A program made the position numbers and the translations under genes. A stretch of DNA of 55,474 nt from a virus. A model generated the notes under the pieces. That model ran no database searches and was not told the DNA's origin. It was given only the letters and a program-made list of their open reading frames with translations. The first letter of the stretch is position 1. Every line of letters starts with the position of its first letter. Shown here in pieces: positions 1 to 6,819 of the stretch. The stretch lies in IMG/VR virus record IMGVR_UViG_3300010300_000015, positions 1-55,474 of that record, one strand, 5' to 3'.

Positions 1-12
1 ACTTAGCATGAT

Positions 13-201
13 TCAGTAAGATTGATCGAGTTTCTTGTGATCGTTGTTTGCGAGAGATAATTGCCTCTCAAACTCAACACGCAATGAGATAAGATGCCTC
101 CTCAAGAAATCCTTGAATGTTACATGTGGATCATCAATTTGCTTCTCAATCTCATCAATTTGTGCAAGAATTGTTTCTAATGTTTGTGATGTATCAGACA
201 T
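13..201 (-). CDS. Small hypothetical protein, 62 aa
   Basis: Unrecognised acidic/basic helical protein. The segment ILAQIDEIEKQIDD followed by a charged helix suggests a short coiled coil. It starts with ATG and overlaps the end of the next upstream gene (stop at 194-196) by 8 bases, so it looks like the last member of a run of short, tightly packed minus-strand genes. No catalytic motif or membrane segment is visible. Confidence 0.6.
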   Translation of the reverse strand: MSDTSQTLETILAQIDEIEKQIDDPHVTFKDFLRRHLISLRVEFERQLSLANNDHKKLDQSY

Positions 202-394
202 AAAGATTATTCATGAAAGTCCATTCATACTCGCCATCTTGAGGATCAACACCATCAACAATCCACTCTTCACATACAGCAATGGCGTCCTCATTCTTTC
301 CTTCCTTAACAAGATTAGTCAAGCGAAGGAAATAGGTTTCACCCATGTTTTCGATGCTGGTTTCCTTCTCGTTGATGTCGTAATCCATGATCAT
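194..394 (-). CDS. Small hypothetical protein, 66 aa
   Basis: Acidic protein of unknown function. Two ATGs open the frame (M-I-M); the first forms an ATGA overlap with the stop of the upstream gene, which supports it as the start. The middle resembles a single TPR-like helix pair (LVKEGKNEDAIAVCEEW), but one such unit is too little to assign a fold. Part of the small-gene run at 13-779. Confidence 0.6.
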   Translation of the reverse strand: MIMDYDINEKETSIENMGETYFLRLTNLVKEGKNEDAIAVCEEWIVDGVDPQDGEYEWTFMNNLYV

Positions 395-594
395 TTAGAA
401 TGTTGAAGTTGAATGATTTTTTGAAGCAAATCAGTGTGTGGAGTATTCTCAACGAGACCGCGAAGAATAGCGAGATCACACTTATTTAACTCTGTGATGA
501 AGATGTCTTCATCGAGATCTTCATCTTGTAGAGTTAGATCTGGATTCTCCCAAAAGTCGATCCAGTCACTATCATTTGCTGCAGAAGTGATCAT
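391..594 (-). CDS. Small acidic hypothetical protein, 67 aa
   Basis: Strongly acidic, with no known family recognised. The frame is open to a TTG at 612, but the ATG at 594 is preferred because it forms a TGATG overlap with the stop of the upstream gene (594-596). The sequence then begins MITSAANDSDW. The following gene starts inside its stop codon by ATGA, so translation of the run is probably coupled. Confidence 0.6.
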   Translation of the reverse strand: MITSAANDSDWIDFWENPDLTLQDEDLDEDIFITELNKCDLAILRGLVENTPHTDLLQKIIQLQHSK

Positions 595-779
595 CAGAAA
601 GGATTGCTCCAACGCTCATATTGTGAGAGGGTGATATAACCCTCTTTGCACAGTTGATCAGTAAAGTCATTCCATTCAGTGCGCTTCCAAACTACATCAT
701 TCTTGAGTTTGGGATGTGCAATAGTGATGACTTTCCAGTTATACTTAAACTGCTGAAGTGCTTGTGCTTTGGTAGTCAT
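594..779 (-). CDS. Small conserved cyanophage-type protein, 61 aa
   Basis: Begins MTTKAQALQQFKYNWK and contains KRTEWNDFTDQL. The composition and phrasing look like short conserved proteins in other T4-like cyanophages (recalled, not searched). Function unknown. Its leader contains an 18-base element that recurs before the gene at 3655-4260, together with a TATAAC -10-like box, so this gene is probably the first of the early run 13-779. Confidence 0.65.
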   Translation of the reverse strand: MTTKAQALQQFKYNWKVITIAHPKLKNDVVWKRTEWNDFTDQLCKEGYITLSQYERWSNPF

Positions 780-780
780 G

Positions 781-806
781 TCGAATTGCTTTGACCTTGT
801 TATATT
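781..806 (-). promoter_or_regulatory. Early-type promoter and repeated leader element
   Basis: On the minus strand a TATAAC box is followed by AAGGTCAAAGCAATTCGA and, one base later, the ATG of the 61-aa gene. The same 18 bases occur before the gene ending at 4260, again just downstream of an AT-rich -10-like box. There is no clear Shine-Dalgarno in either leader, so the element may take part in translation or mark a shared promoter class. Confidence 0.4.
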
Positions 807-844
807 TGCACAGATCTGGTGCCTGTGCTCATTTGGTGTGCAGG

Positions 845-1087
845 TTATTCAAGTGGCACACTACCATCCGTGATTAGATTCAGTAGAGTCTGTGCGCGTG
901 ATCGATGTAGATCATGGTATGCAATCGTATCCTCAATAGCAGACACTAACTCATCATAACATTGCCGAGGATTTGTATCATCGGAGTTGAGATAATCACC
1001 GATCGCCTCATCAAGACGTTGGCGACGTTGCTCAGCATACTTTTTATTCACTTCAGATTCCAGGTGGAAGGTGTAAGCGTCAGTCAT
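845..1087 (-). CDS. Hypothetical protein, 80 aa
   Basis: Helical, Arg/Glu-rich protein (KKYAEQRRQRLDEAIGDYL then a second helix) of unknown function. The frame is open to a TTG at 1093, but the first ATG at 1087 is more likely. It abuts the stop of the upstream 105-aa gene, so both are probably on one transcript. No Shine-Dalgarno is obvious. Confidence 0.6.
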   Translation of the reverse strand: MTDAYTFHLESEVNKKYAEQRRQRLDEAIGDYLNSDDTNPRQCYDELVSAIEDTIAYHDLHRSRAQTLLNLITDGSVPLE

Positions 1088-1089
1088 AA

Positions 1090-1407
1090 TCAAACAAGTT
1101 GCAGTTGAGGGACATTTGTAACTTTGAAAGAGTTAATTCCATCGGGACCGATGGAGTAACCATTGTCAGGCAACATGGAGTTGCTCTCAATAACTTGCCA
1201 AGAATCTTCGGTCTCTTTGATAACAGCGAAACCGAAGACTCCTGCAGTTGGCATCATAAACAAACCGTGCTTTTCTGCCTGCCTAGCAGATGCGAACCCA
1301 CGGGCAGTGATAGTCCAGGTGATACCAGACTGATCACCACCGAAGTATGCACAAATGAAGTCAGTCACGTTGCTTTGTTTGTTTGTTACCTGAGTATTGT
1401 AGGGCAC
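1090..1407 (-). CDS. Hypothetical protein, 105 aa, GTG start
   Basis: Compact globular protein with no recognised family. The only upstream start is GTG at 1407; a second GTG lies at the NVTDF segment. Its leader contains AAGCGCCCAG (1418-1427), a decamer also found immediately upstream of the helicase gene at 5969-5978, and in both cases the coding sequence continues with CCC. The start is therefore supported by leader similarity rather than by a Shine-Dalgarno. Confidence 0.55.
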   Translation of the reverse strand: MPYNTQVTNKQSNVTDFICAYFGGDQSGITWTITARGFASARQAEKHGLFMMPTAGVFGFAVIKETEDSWQVIESNSMLPDNGYSIGPDGINSFKVTNVPQLQLV

Positions 1408-1455
1408 AGCGGGTCACTGGGCGCTTGGAGTGTGGAGGTTTGTAGAGTGGCACAA

Positions 1456-1626
1456 TCAACGATAGAGGGGCGATCGACTGAGTTGATAACCCTCACGCAA
1501 TGCATGTATGATTATATTATCATACGAATGTGAGCGGAGAGGGATGTGTCGGTGCAACAAATAATCCTCACAATCTTCTGCTAATGCCTCCTTATCTTCG
1601 TGTGACATTGATTCGAGATCGATCAT
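1456..1626 (-). CDS. Candidate small protein, 56 aa
   Basis: This frame fills most of the interval between the 105-aa gene and the lone oxygenase. It starts ATG (1626), reads MIDLESMSHEDKEALAED, and ends in TGA at 1456. The residue pattern is protein-like (acidic helix, then an Ile/Leu-rich segment), but the ribosome site is weak. A second ATG (MSHEDKE) is an alternative start. Confidence 0.45.
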   Translation of the reverse strand: MIDLESMSHEDKEALAEDCEDYLLHRHIPLRSHSYDNIIIHALREGYQLSRSPLYR

Positions 1627-1695
1627 TGGTTGTCTTCAAACAGAAACACAGTCTACTCTATGTATGGACTTCAGCACCGAAACTTAAGGATGATT

Positions 1696-2217
1696 TCAGA
1701 TTTCAGGTGGGACACAGATTAGTCCTAGAGTGAGTCTAACTCCTCTAGATGGTGGATTGCCCCAGTGATGCAAATGGGATGGAAATATCACCATTCTATT
1801 CTCTTTGAATGGTATCCTGTGCAGTGATTCAGTAGAATGATCTGCAAAGATCAAATCACCATCAACACCCTCCACCATGTAAACTACACTCATTGGACCA
1901 ATCTCATCAGCATCAGTATGCTCTTCAGACAATAGTCCAACACTTTGAAAGTTTAACAGTGTGCGTTGCACTTTATATCCAGGCAACAGATCATCATCAT
2001 GAGTAACATCAGCGTTGAGATATTCAACAAACCAATCATACTCAGGACCAACCCATCTTCCATTGGATACCATCATCGTCCCGAAGAATCTGCTCTTCTG
2101 ATAGTTACCATAGGGTGAGTTTGTGAAGCGCACAGGATACTCTAGAAGGCGCTGTGATGCCTCTGAAAGCATCCAGGTAGGGTATCTATCATCGATGACC
2201 TTAATTAGATCTTTCAC
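1696..2217 (-). CDS. 2OG-Fe(II) oxygenase, stand-alone
   Basis: A 173-aa double-stranded beta-helix oxygenase of the prolyl-4-hydroxylase type. The iron-binding triad is visible as H100-T-D102 and H150 (or H151), with R161 in SRGVRLTLGLI placed to bind 2-oxoglutarate. The start is GTG (2217), preceded by a strong GGAGGAGG at the right distance and overlapping the upstream stop as GTGA. The substrate is unknown. It lies among small early-type genes, away from the main oxygenase block at 6.8-10.1 kb, so it may act on a different target or at a different time. Confidence 0.8.
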   Translation of the reverse strand: MKDLIKVIDDRYPTWMLSEASQRLLEYPVRFTNSPYGNYQKSRFFGTMMVSNGRWVGPEYDWFVEYLNADVTHDDDLLPGYKVQRTLLNFQSVGLLSEEHTDADEIGPMSVVYMVEGVDGDLIFADHSTESLHRIPFKENRMVIFPSHLHHWGNPPSRGVRLTLGLICVPPEI

Positions 2218-2402
2218 TTGAATCCTCCTCCTTTTGTCTTAGCATCAAGCACCTCAACATGTGATAGATGTTGTGGGAAGTTCCACCATGCTCTCATCAC
2301 ATCTTCATAATCATCTAGAATCTTGACACTACCATCGACACACCATACTTTATAACGATGTCGATCATATGGAGCATCTGATGTGCGTGTGAAGTGTGTC
2401 AT
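2214..2402 (-). CDS. Small hypothetical protein, 62 aa
   Basis: Contains YKVWCVDGSVKILDDYEDV, a pattern recalled from short conserved cyanophage proteins. Function unknown. ATG start in an ATGA overlap with the stop of the 67-aa gene upstream; its own last codons carry the Shine-Dalgarno of the GTG-started oxygenase downstream. Confidence 0.6.
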   Translation of the reverse strand: MTHFTRTSDAPYDRHRYKVWCVDGSVKILDDYEDVMRAWWNFPQHLSHVEVLDAKTKGGGFK

Positions 2403-2602
2403 TTGTTTTCTTCAATCAACCAATTATCATCTTGTGGAGCATCAACCCAAAACCAATAATCTGGGTTGTCCCATGCACTAACGAAGATGCGATTGCCCTT
2501 CTTGTGCTCTACTCTCACTTGGTTTTTGTTATTCAGATACTGAGCAAGATCATTCCTTGCTTTGTCGCTGATAGGTATAACGATGGCAGTATTTCTTAGC
2601 AT
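2399..2602 (-). CDS. Small hypothetical protein, 67 aa
   Basis: Unrecognised. Trp/Asp-rich C-terminal half (DNPDYWFWVDAPQDDNW) after a short helix and strand. It overlaps both neighbours by a few bases within the 1.7-3.7 kb minus-strand run. Confidence 0.6.
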   Translation of the reverse strand: MLRNTAIVIPISDKARNDLAQYLNNKNQVRVEHKKGNRIFVSAWDNPDYWFWVDAPQDDNWLIEENK

Positions 2603-2838
2603 GGTGGTGGCATTGCGGTGAATGGTGTGGTGAGATCTTTATCAATCTCACTTCCTACTTTCTTTGCATTTATAGGAGAATGAATTGCTCCTGTTTTCTT
2701 CTTGATAAATCCCCACACAGTTTTAACTGGTTCAGTGGTATAAACGTAGGGATAGTGATGATGTAACCACACAACATCGTAAGTCTTGTTAAACTCAGCG
2801 ACGCTGTAATGATACCCATCGGGTGCCTCATGAATCAT
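2596..2838 (-). CDS. Small hypothetical protein, 80 aa
   Basis: Unrecognised His/Tyr-rich protein (YDVVWLHHHYPYVYTTEP). The frame extends to 2868 with an alternative start, but ATG at 2838 forms an exact ATGA overlap with the stop of the methyltransferase gene and is preferred. Translation is probably coupled to the methyltransferase. Confidence 0.6.
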   Translation of the reverse strand: MIHEAPDGYHYSVAEFNKTYDVVWLHHHYPYVYTTEPVKTVWGFIKKKTGAIHSPINAKKVGSEIDKDLTTPFTAMPPPC

Positions 2839-3674
2839 GTGAGAATTGTCAATAGGTGAGGTTTGCAAAGTTTAGCACGTTTCTGTGCCATTTCACAGTA
2901 AGTTTGATCAATCTCAAAACCAATAAACTTCCTGCCCTCTTCTATACACACCTGAGCAGTTGTGCCACTACCCATGAAAGGATCAAGCACCACATCATTC
3001 TTATCACTCCAGGTGATAATATGACCTCTTGCTAACTCCTCAGGCATGGTTGCAGGGTGTTTGTATGACTCTTTGGATGATTGTCCAAACCCACCGCTAT
3101 TCTTAATCTTCCAAATATTGGTCCTTACACCATATTCTCTGATTTCTTTGCTCTTCTTGCCTGGGTCATGCATTGTCCCATCCTTGCGCCTGGTTTTAGC
3201 ATTTCCGAAGGAAGTATAACCTGCCCATGCATTTTTCTTATCTTGGATAAGATTGATGGTCTTAGGTTTGCCCTTGGAGAGGATAAAACAATACTCAAAG
3301 ATTTGAGTATATCTCACGCTATTAGGACCAGAAGCAAATGCTGTGCCTGTCTTTTCATAGATCATAGTATCATGTAGACGGAGACCATGAGCATCCATAA
3401 AGTATAGGCACTGACGAAAACTACTACCAGTTTCACTACCTTTTACCGTTGCGTCGTTGACATTCCACATGATAACACCGCCAGGTTTCAATACCCTGAC
3501 GATGCTATCTGCTACCCTCTTGAATACCTCATGGTCCCACTTGCTGCTGTCATTGTATGTCCGCAGGTCATCGTAGGGAGGAGAGGTGATCACTAGATCC
3601 ACACTCTCCTCATCCATGAGTTGCATCCCATCGATGCAATTCATCAGGTAAGTATCATTGAGCGAGAGTTTCAT
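2835..3674 (-). CDS. Beta-class DNA methyltransferase (N4-cytosine or N6-adenine)
   Basis: SAM-dependent DNA methyltransferase of about 279 aa. Catalytic motif IV is TSPPYDD (SPPY at 31-34) and the SAM-binding motif is DPFMGSGTT near residue 235; the order IV, target region, I is that of the beta class. SPPY is more usual in N4-cytosine enzymes, DPPY in N6-adenine ones. The start chosen, ATG at 3674 (MKLSLNDTYLMNC), matches how such proteins usually begin; an ATG at 3716 would deepen the overlap with the upstream gene from 20 to 62 bases. It lies directly downstream of a possible nuclease gene, so it may protect phage DNA from a partner enzyme or from host restriction. Confidence 0.85.
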   Translation of the reverse strand: MKLSLNDTYLMNCIDGMQLMDEESVDLVITSPPYDDLRTYNDSSKWDHEVFKRVADSIVRVLKPGGVIMWNVNDATVKGSETGSSFRQCLYFMDAHGLRLHDTMIYEKTGTAFASGPNSVRYTQIFEYCFILSKGKPKTINLIQDKKNAWAGYTSFGNAKTRRKDGTMHDPGKKSKEIREYGVRTNIWKIKNSGGFGQSSKESYKHPATMPEELARGHIITWSDKNDVVLDPFMGSGTTAQVCIEEGRKFIGFEIDQTYCEMAQKRAKLCKPHLLTILT

Positions 3675-4260
3675 ATTCGGTGTGGATAAACTTGGTGGTG
3701 CTTCTGATTTTACCATAGATCACAGTAATGCAAGCAGCATCATCTTTGTGGATCTGCAGTTTGCTGAAACCGTTGTTATTCTTGCCAGTCTTTGTAACGC
3801 TGTCAGTCCACCCAGTCGCCTCATTAGTGGCGAGGGAGAGGTCAACAATAGCAGCGAAACAACGAGGGAAGATGTTACCAACCTGCTGCACTTTGCAGAC
3901 AAAGACCTTATCAACCTTAGTCTTGCTGTGGTTGTTGCCAGTAGCGAAGGATGAAGTATCCTGACCCAGTGTCAGTTTATTCTCCAACTCTTCCTGCAAC
4001 AGGATAGCATCATAACCAGTAGTCTCTTCGGTGATGTAATCAACTCCGAGATTCTTGGCAGCATCCTCTAGAGCAGGGTTGAAGATGTTGGCAAGCAGTT
4101 TAGTCTTGTCAACAGTATTCTCACCAAAATACTCATCGAGATCGCCATAACGACCGCCAGAGATGATGCTGAGACCTTTAGAAAGACGCTGGGTGGTGAG
4201 GTTGAGAGCGGCAGGAATCAGGCGAAAGAGTTGATCAGCGAGTTGTGCGTTGGTTGCCAT
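3655..4260 (-). CDS. Possible PD-(D/E)XK restriction-like nuclease, 201 aa
   Basis: No family is recognised with certainty. The segment GYDAILLQEELENKLTLGQ has the spacing of a PD-(D/E)XK active site (D84, then E93-N-K95). It is followed by FATGNNHSKTKVDKVFVCKV, which recalls the strand after the catalytic core in several type II restriction enzymes. The size and its position overlapping a DNA methyltransferase fit a restriction-modification pair. This is inference from motif and context only; a virion or regulatory protein is possible. The leader carries AAGGTCAAAGCAATTCGA, shared with the gene ending at 779. Confidence 0.45.
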   Translation of the reverse strand: MATNAQLADQLFRLIPAALNLTTQRLSKGLSIISGGRYGDLDEYFGENTVDKTKLLANIFNPALEDAAKNLGVDYITEETTGYDAILLQEELENKLTLGQDTSSFATGNNHSKTKVDKVFVCKVQQVGNIFPRCFAAIVDLSLATNEATGWTDSVTKTGKNNNGFSKLQIHKDDAACITVIYGKIRSTTKFIHTEYETLAQ

Positions 4261-4263
4261 TGA

Positions 4264-4315
4264 TCGAATTGCTTTGACCTTACTAATATACAGACAAAAT
4301 CACCGTGCGGTGCAA
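4264..4315 (-). promoter_or_regulatory. Early-type promoter and repeated leader element
   Basis: On the minus strand a TTGCAC box, a 19-base spacer and TATATT precede AAGGTCAAAGCAATTCGA and, two bases later, the ATG at 4260. The 18-base element is identical to that upstream of the gene ending at 779. The -35 assignment is tentative because the spacer is long. Confidence 0.4.
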
Positions 4316-4500
4316 ATAGTGGACGGTTTGGCGACTGGCACATCATTCCAATGTCTGATCACTCCTGCAACAATGAAACAATTAGTGAGGAAATAAGTGA
4401 CAAATATAATAGACCGTATACTAGCAATGTTGTCTGCTTCTCGTTTATCATTGGATGCTTTTTCTCCGAGTGCTTTACACCATAGTCGCCATAGTTTCAT
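4300..4500 (-). CDS. Small conserved membrane protein, 66 aa
   Basis: Starts MKLWRLWCKALGEKASNDKR, has a charged N-terminal helix, then one hydrophobic segment (SIIFVTYFLTNCFIVAGVI) that should span the inner membrane, then a short polar tail. The phrasing matches small membrane proteins recalled from other T4-like cyanophages. ATG at 4500 makes an ATGA overlap with the gene upstream. Role unknown. Confidence 0.65.
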   Translation of the reverse strand: MKLWRLWCKALGEKASNDKREADNIASIRSIIFVTYFLTNCFIVAGVIRHWNDVPVAKPSTICTAR

Positions 4501-4727
4501 TCAAACTCTTCTACGATTGGATGATAGGGTAAAACAGGAATTGGATGCTTTGTATCATAGTAACCCATCTTGTGCCAGTAGCAATCAAGCATCATCAATT
4601 CTTCAGTTGGATCGTTAATGTTATATGCATCAATGTATGGGTAGTAGTCATCACATTGCCTTACAATAGCAGCAGGCACCTCAATAGGTTTCCAGTGCAG
4701 TGGTTCTTGAATAATAATGGGTATCAT
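4497..4727 (-). CDS. Hypothetical protein, 76 aa
   Basis: Pro/Tyr-rich, acidic protein without a recognised family. It starts in an ATGA overlap with the stop of the helicase and ends in an ATGA overlap with the small membrane protein, so the three are probably one operon read from the promoter near 5990. Confidence 0.65.
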   Translation of the reverse strand: MIPIIIQEPLHWKPIEVPAAIVRQCDDYYPYIDAYNINDPTEELMMLDCYWHKMGYYDTKHPIPVLPYHPIVEEFE

Positions 4728-5962
4728 ACGAGTGCAGTAGGAGGGACACCTTTGATGAAGATCTCATCAACAACGCGCTGCAGGCGCTTGACAACTTGAG
4801 CACCATAATTCTGATGCACGGGCACAGTCACGAAACCAGTGGGTTTGCGATAGTTAGCAAATGCACCAGGAGTGAGAGCACCAGATTGCAAATCTGCAGC
4901 GTCATCTTTATGTAGACGGATCACACGTCCGATCGTTTGTGCCATCTCAACCACGTTAAGATTACGCAGCAGGATGCAATGAGTGAGACCAGGGACGTTG
5001 ATACCTTCAGAGAGAATAGAGTAGTGGAAGATAACAAACTTGCGTCCATCTTCCTTACCCCATGCAGTCAACGTGTCGAAGAATACTTCACGATTGACCT
5101 TCTTATCGTTGACATATGCACCAAACTTAGAGGTAACATGGAGCACATCATAACCACGCTCTTTCAACTCTTGGAGGATAGAAGTGTGACCGATGATGTT
5201 ACCGAGCACCTTGGAAGATGGCACAGCAACCAACACTTTAGCAGCGTGAGTCTCGTCGAGATTGTCTAGCACATCTTGAATAGATTGCGAGTGATGCACA
5301 TGTGCCTCATCCTTACTGATGCTCTTGTTGATAGTGAAGGGCACAATAGTGGGAGGGATGATGCTACCACCAGCAATCAATTCAGGTGCAGGCACACTAC
5401 AAATAACGTTGCCATACACATCTGCGTTATTCATACCACGGCGGTCACGATGACTAATGCGAGGAGTAGCAGTAAAGAAGTAAGCAGAGGAAGCGATGTC
5501 ACTAACACAAACAGTAGAAACAAAGAAAGACTTTGCAACACTGTTATGTGCTTCGTCAAAGTAAGCACAGTCAATAGTAATGCCAGAGTTAGCAACACGA
5601 TGGAGAGAATGATAGGTGGTAAAGATAATGCAGGACTCACCTGCAGCGCGAGCAGTGTTAGCGAAGAGAGCAATGTTGTCGCTCTTGGTGCTGCTGTAGA
5701 AGTGAGTTTCACCACTATGAGCATGACACACATGCACGTTGCTCTTATCAACAAACTGCATAAACTCATCGCAGAGTTGATTTGCGAGGAGAATACGAGG
5801 TGCGACAACTACAATAGTGGCACCTTTCTGCAGTTTATTGATAGCATCTTGAATCATAATGAAGGTCTTGCCACCACCAGTGGGGACAATGATCTGACCT
5901 TTGTTATATGATTCCATCGCCTCTAGAGCACGCTGCTGGTGAGGGCGAAGGGTAATGGGCAT
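4724..5962 (-). CDS. Superfamily II DNA/RNA helicase
   Basis: A 412-aa ATP-dependent helicase with a ResIII-type core. Visible motifs are the Q-like LRPHQQRALEAM, Walker A PTGGGKT (27-33), DEAH in YFDEAHNS, TATPR (motif III) and QTIGRVIRLHKDD (motif VI). T4-like phages encode UvsW, a related recombination helicase of about 590 aa; this protein is shorter and may be its functional counterpart, but orthology is not certain. It is the first gene of a three-gene run. The leader holds the decamer AAGCGCCCAG shared with the gene ending at 1407. Confidence 0.85.
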   Translation of the reverse strand: MPITLRPHQQRALEAMESYNKGQIIVPTGGGKTFIMIQDAINKLQKGATIVVVAPRILLANQLCDEFMQFVDKSNVHVCHAHSGETHFYSSTKSDNIALFANTARAAGESCIIFTTYHSLHRVANSGITIDCAYFDEAHNSVAKSFFVSTVCVSDIASSAYFFTATPRISHRDRRGMNNADVYGNVICSVPAPELIAGGSIIPPTIVPFTINKSISKDEAHVHHSQSIQDVLDNLDETHAAKVLVAVPSSKVLGNIIGHTSILQELKERGYDVLHVTSKFGAYVNDKKVNREVFFDTLTAWGKEDGRKFVIFHYSILSEGINVPGLTHCILLRNLNVVEMAQTIGRVIRLHKDDAADLQSGALTPGAFANYRKPTGFVTVPVHQNYGAQVVKRLQRVVDEIFIKGVPPTALV

Positions 5963-5988
5963 GGAGTGCTGGGCGCTTGTCTCCAGAT

Positions 5989-5994
5989 ATTATA
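5989..5994 (-). promoter_or_regulatory. Promoter -10 box of the helicase operon
   Basis: Minus-strand TATAAT, a perfect host-type -10, lies 27 bases upstream of the helicase ATG. The expected -35 position falls in the terminator hairpin and shows no consensus, so the promoter may rely on the -10 or on a phage activator. Confidence 0.5.
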
Positions 5995-5997
5995 CAC

Positions 5998-6022
5998 GAA
6001 AAAGGGCACCCATAGGTGCCCT
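5998..6022 (-). terminator. Rho-independent terminator
   Basis: Perfect 8-bp stem AGGGCACC/GGTGCCCT (6003-6010 with 6015-6022) with a 4-base loop, followed on the minus strand by a run of T. It ends the transcript of the 57-aa gene just upstream and directly precedes the -10 box of the helicase operon. Confidence 0.85.
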
Positions 6023-6044
6023 GTGACGGATATATGACCGTCCA

Positions 6045-6218
6045 CTAGATTAGTAGTCTGCAAACCCTCCTACATTGTGCAGGTGTTTCTTCTAATGAGC
6101 ATTCAATTAGGCAGTCAAAATAGTCATTGATCGTGTCATAATCCTCCAACGCTCGATTGACCGTAGACTCAAAGTGACGCCATTCAGTTAACTGTTGCCT
6201 AGGTATGATATTGTGCAT
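6045..6218 (-). CDS. Small hypothetical protein, 57 aa
   Basis: Begins MHNIIPRQQLTEWRHFESTV and ends TAG at 6045. The ribosome site AAAGGAGGTTGTGAT before the ATG is the best in the window, and a terminator follows 23 bases after the stop, so this is very probably a real gene. The protein is helical, with four cysteines in the second half. No family recognised. Confidence 0.75.
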   Translation of the reverse strand: MHNIIPRQQLTEWRHFESTVNRALEDYDTINDYFDCLIECSLEETPAQCRRVCRLLI

Positions 6219-6311
6219 ATCACAACCTCCTTTCTCAAGTTGGTCACATGATATAAATGATATAAAGGAGTTTCATCTCATTTGTATCACCATAAGATTC
6301 TACGCTATATA

Positions 6312-6641
6312 TCACCGTTTATCTAACTCAGGCAACATATCGTTACCTGGGTGATCGTCAACAACTCCAGTATAGGATTTGCCATACTGTTTAATGGGTT
6401 CCATCTCTACATCTTCCCATTGATGAGGGTAGATAACAATGCAACACTTGTTGACTCTACTAAATGCATGTTCGTCTTCAGTCTCATTCTTGCTGATGCA
6501 TAGAGTGACATACTCATCTCCTACAAACTCGATATTGCCCTCAAAACCATCGAAACGGGCGCGAGCACCCTTCACAAAATACTTCATAATGTTTCTCAAT
6601 TCAATAGCAGGACTGTTACCGATTAGGAGTGGTGTTGTCAT
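6312..6641 (-). CDS. Hypothetical protein, 109 aa
   Basis: Small alpha/beta or beta-rich protein; KGARARFDGFEGNIEFVGDEYVTLCIS resembles an SH3-like barrel strand pattern, but this is only an impression. ATG at 6641 forms an ATGA overlap with the short upstream gene, which supports the start. Function unknown. Confidence 0.65.
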   Translation of the reverse strand: MTTPLLIGNSPAIELRNIMKYFVKGARARFDGFEGNIEFVGDEYVTLCISKNETEDEHAFSRVNKCCIVIYPHQWEDVEMEPIKQYGKSYTGVVDDHPGNDMLPELDKR

Positions 6642-6796
6642 TGATTAAGATGCAGTGTTTCTCGAATGTGTTTCAACAACTGCTCTTGTTTGGGTGATAA
6701 ACCCCCGCTAGCGAGGTGTTTATTACTGTAGAGAAAGAGCGATTGTTTGACGACCTTTTTCTCTTCGTCAGATAGGATTGCAGATTTTGCCCACAT
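6638..6796 (-). CDS. Small hypothetical protein, 52 aa
   Basis: Begins MWAKSAILSDEEKKVVKQSL, continues with LASGGLSPKQEQLLKHIRE, and ends TGA in an ATGA overlap with the 109-aa gene. A GGGGGA Shine-Dalgarno precedes the ATG, and a CTAAATA late-promoter motif lies about 25 bases further upstream. Mostly helical; no family recognised. Confidence 0.7.
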   Translation of the reverse strand: MWAKSAILSDEEKKVVKQSLFLYSNKHLASGGLSPKQEQLLKHIRETLHLNQ

Positions 6797-6819
6797 CGTA
6801 TCCCCCAAGCATGGATACC

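Noticed and set aside
5276-5911. 211-aa plus-strand open frame opposite the helicase
   Set aside because: It is a shadow of the helicase gene, which has all its family motifs. The plus frame is Thr/Ser/Asn-rich with no family likeness and no ribosome site.
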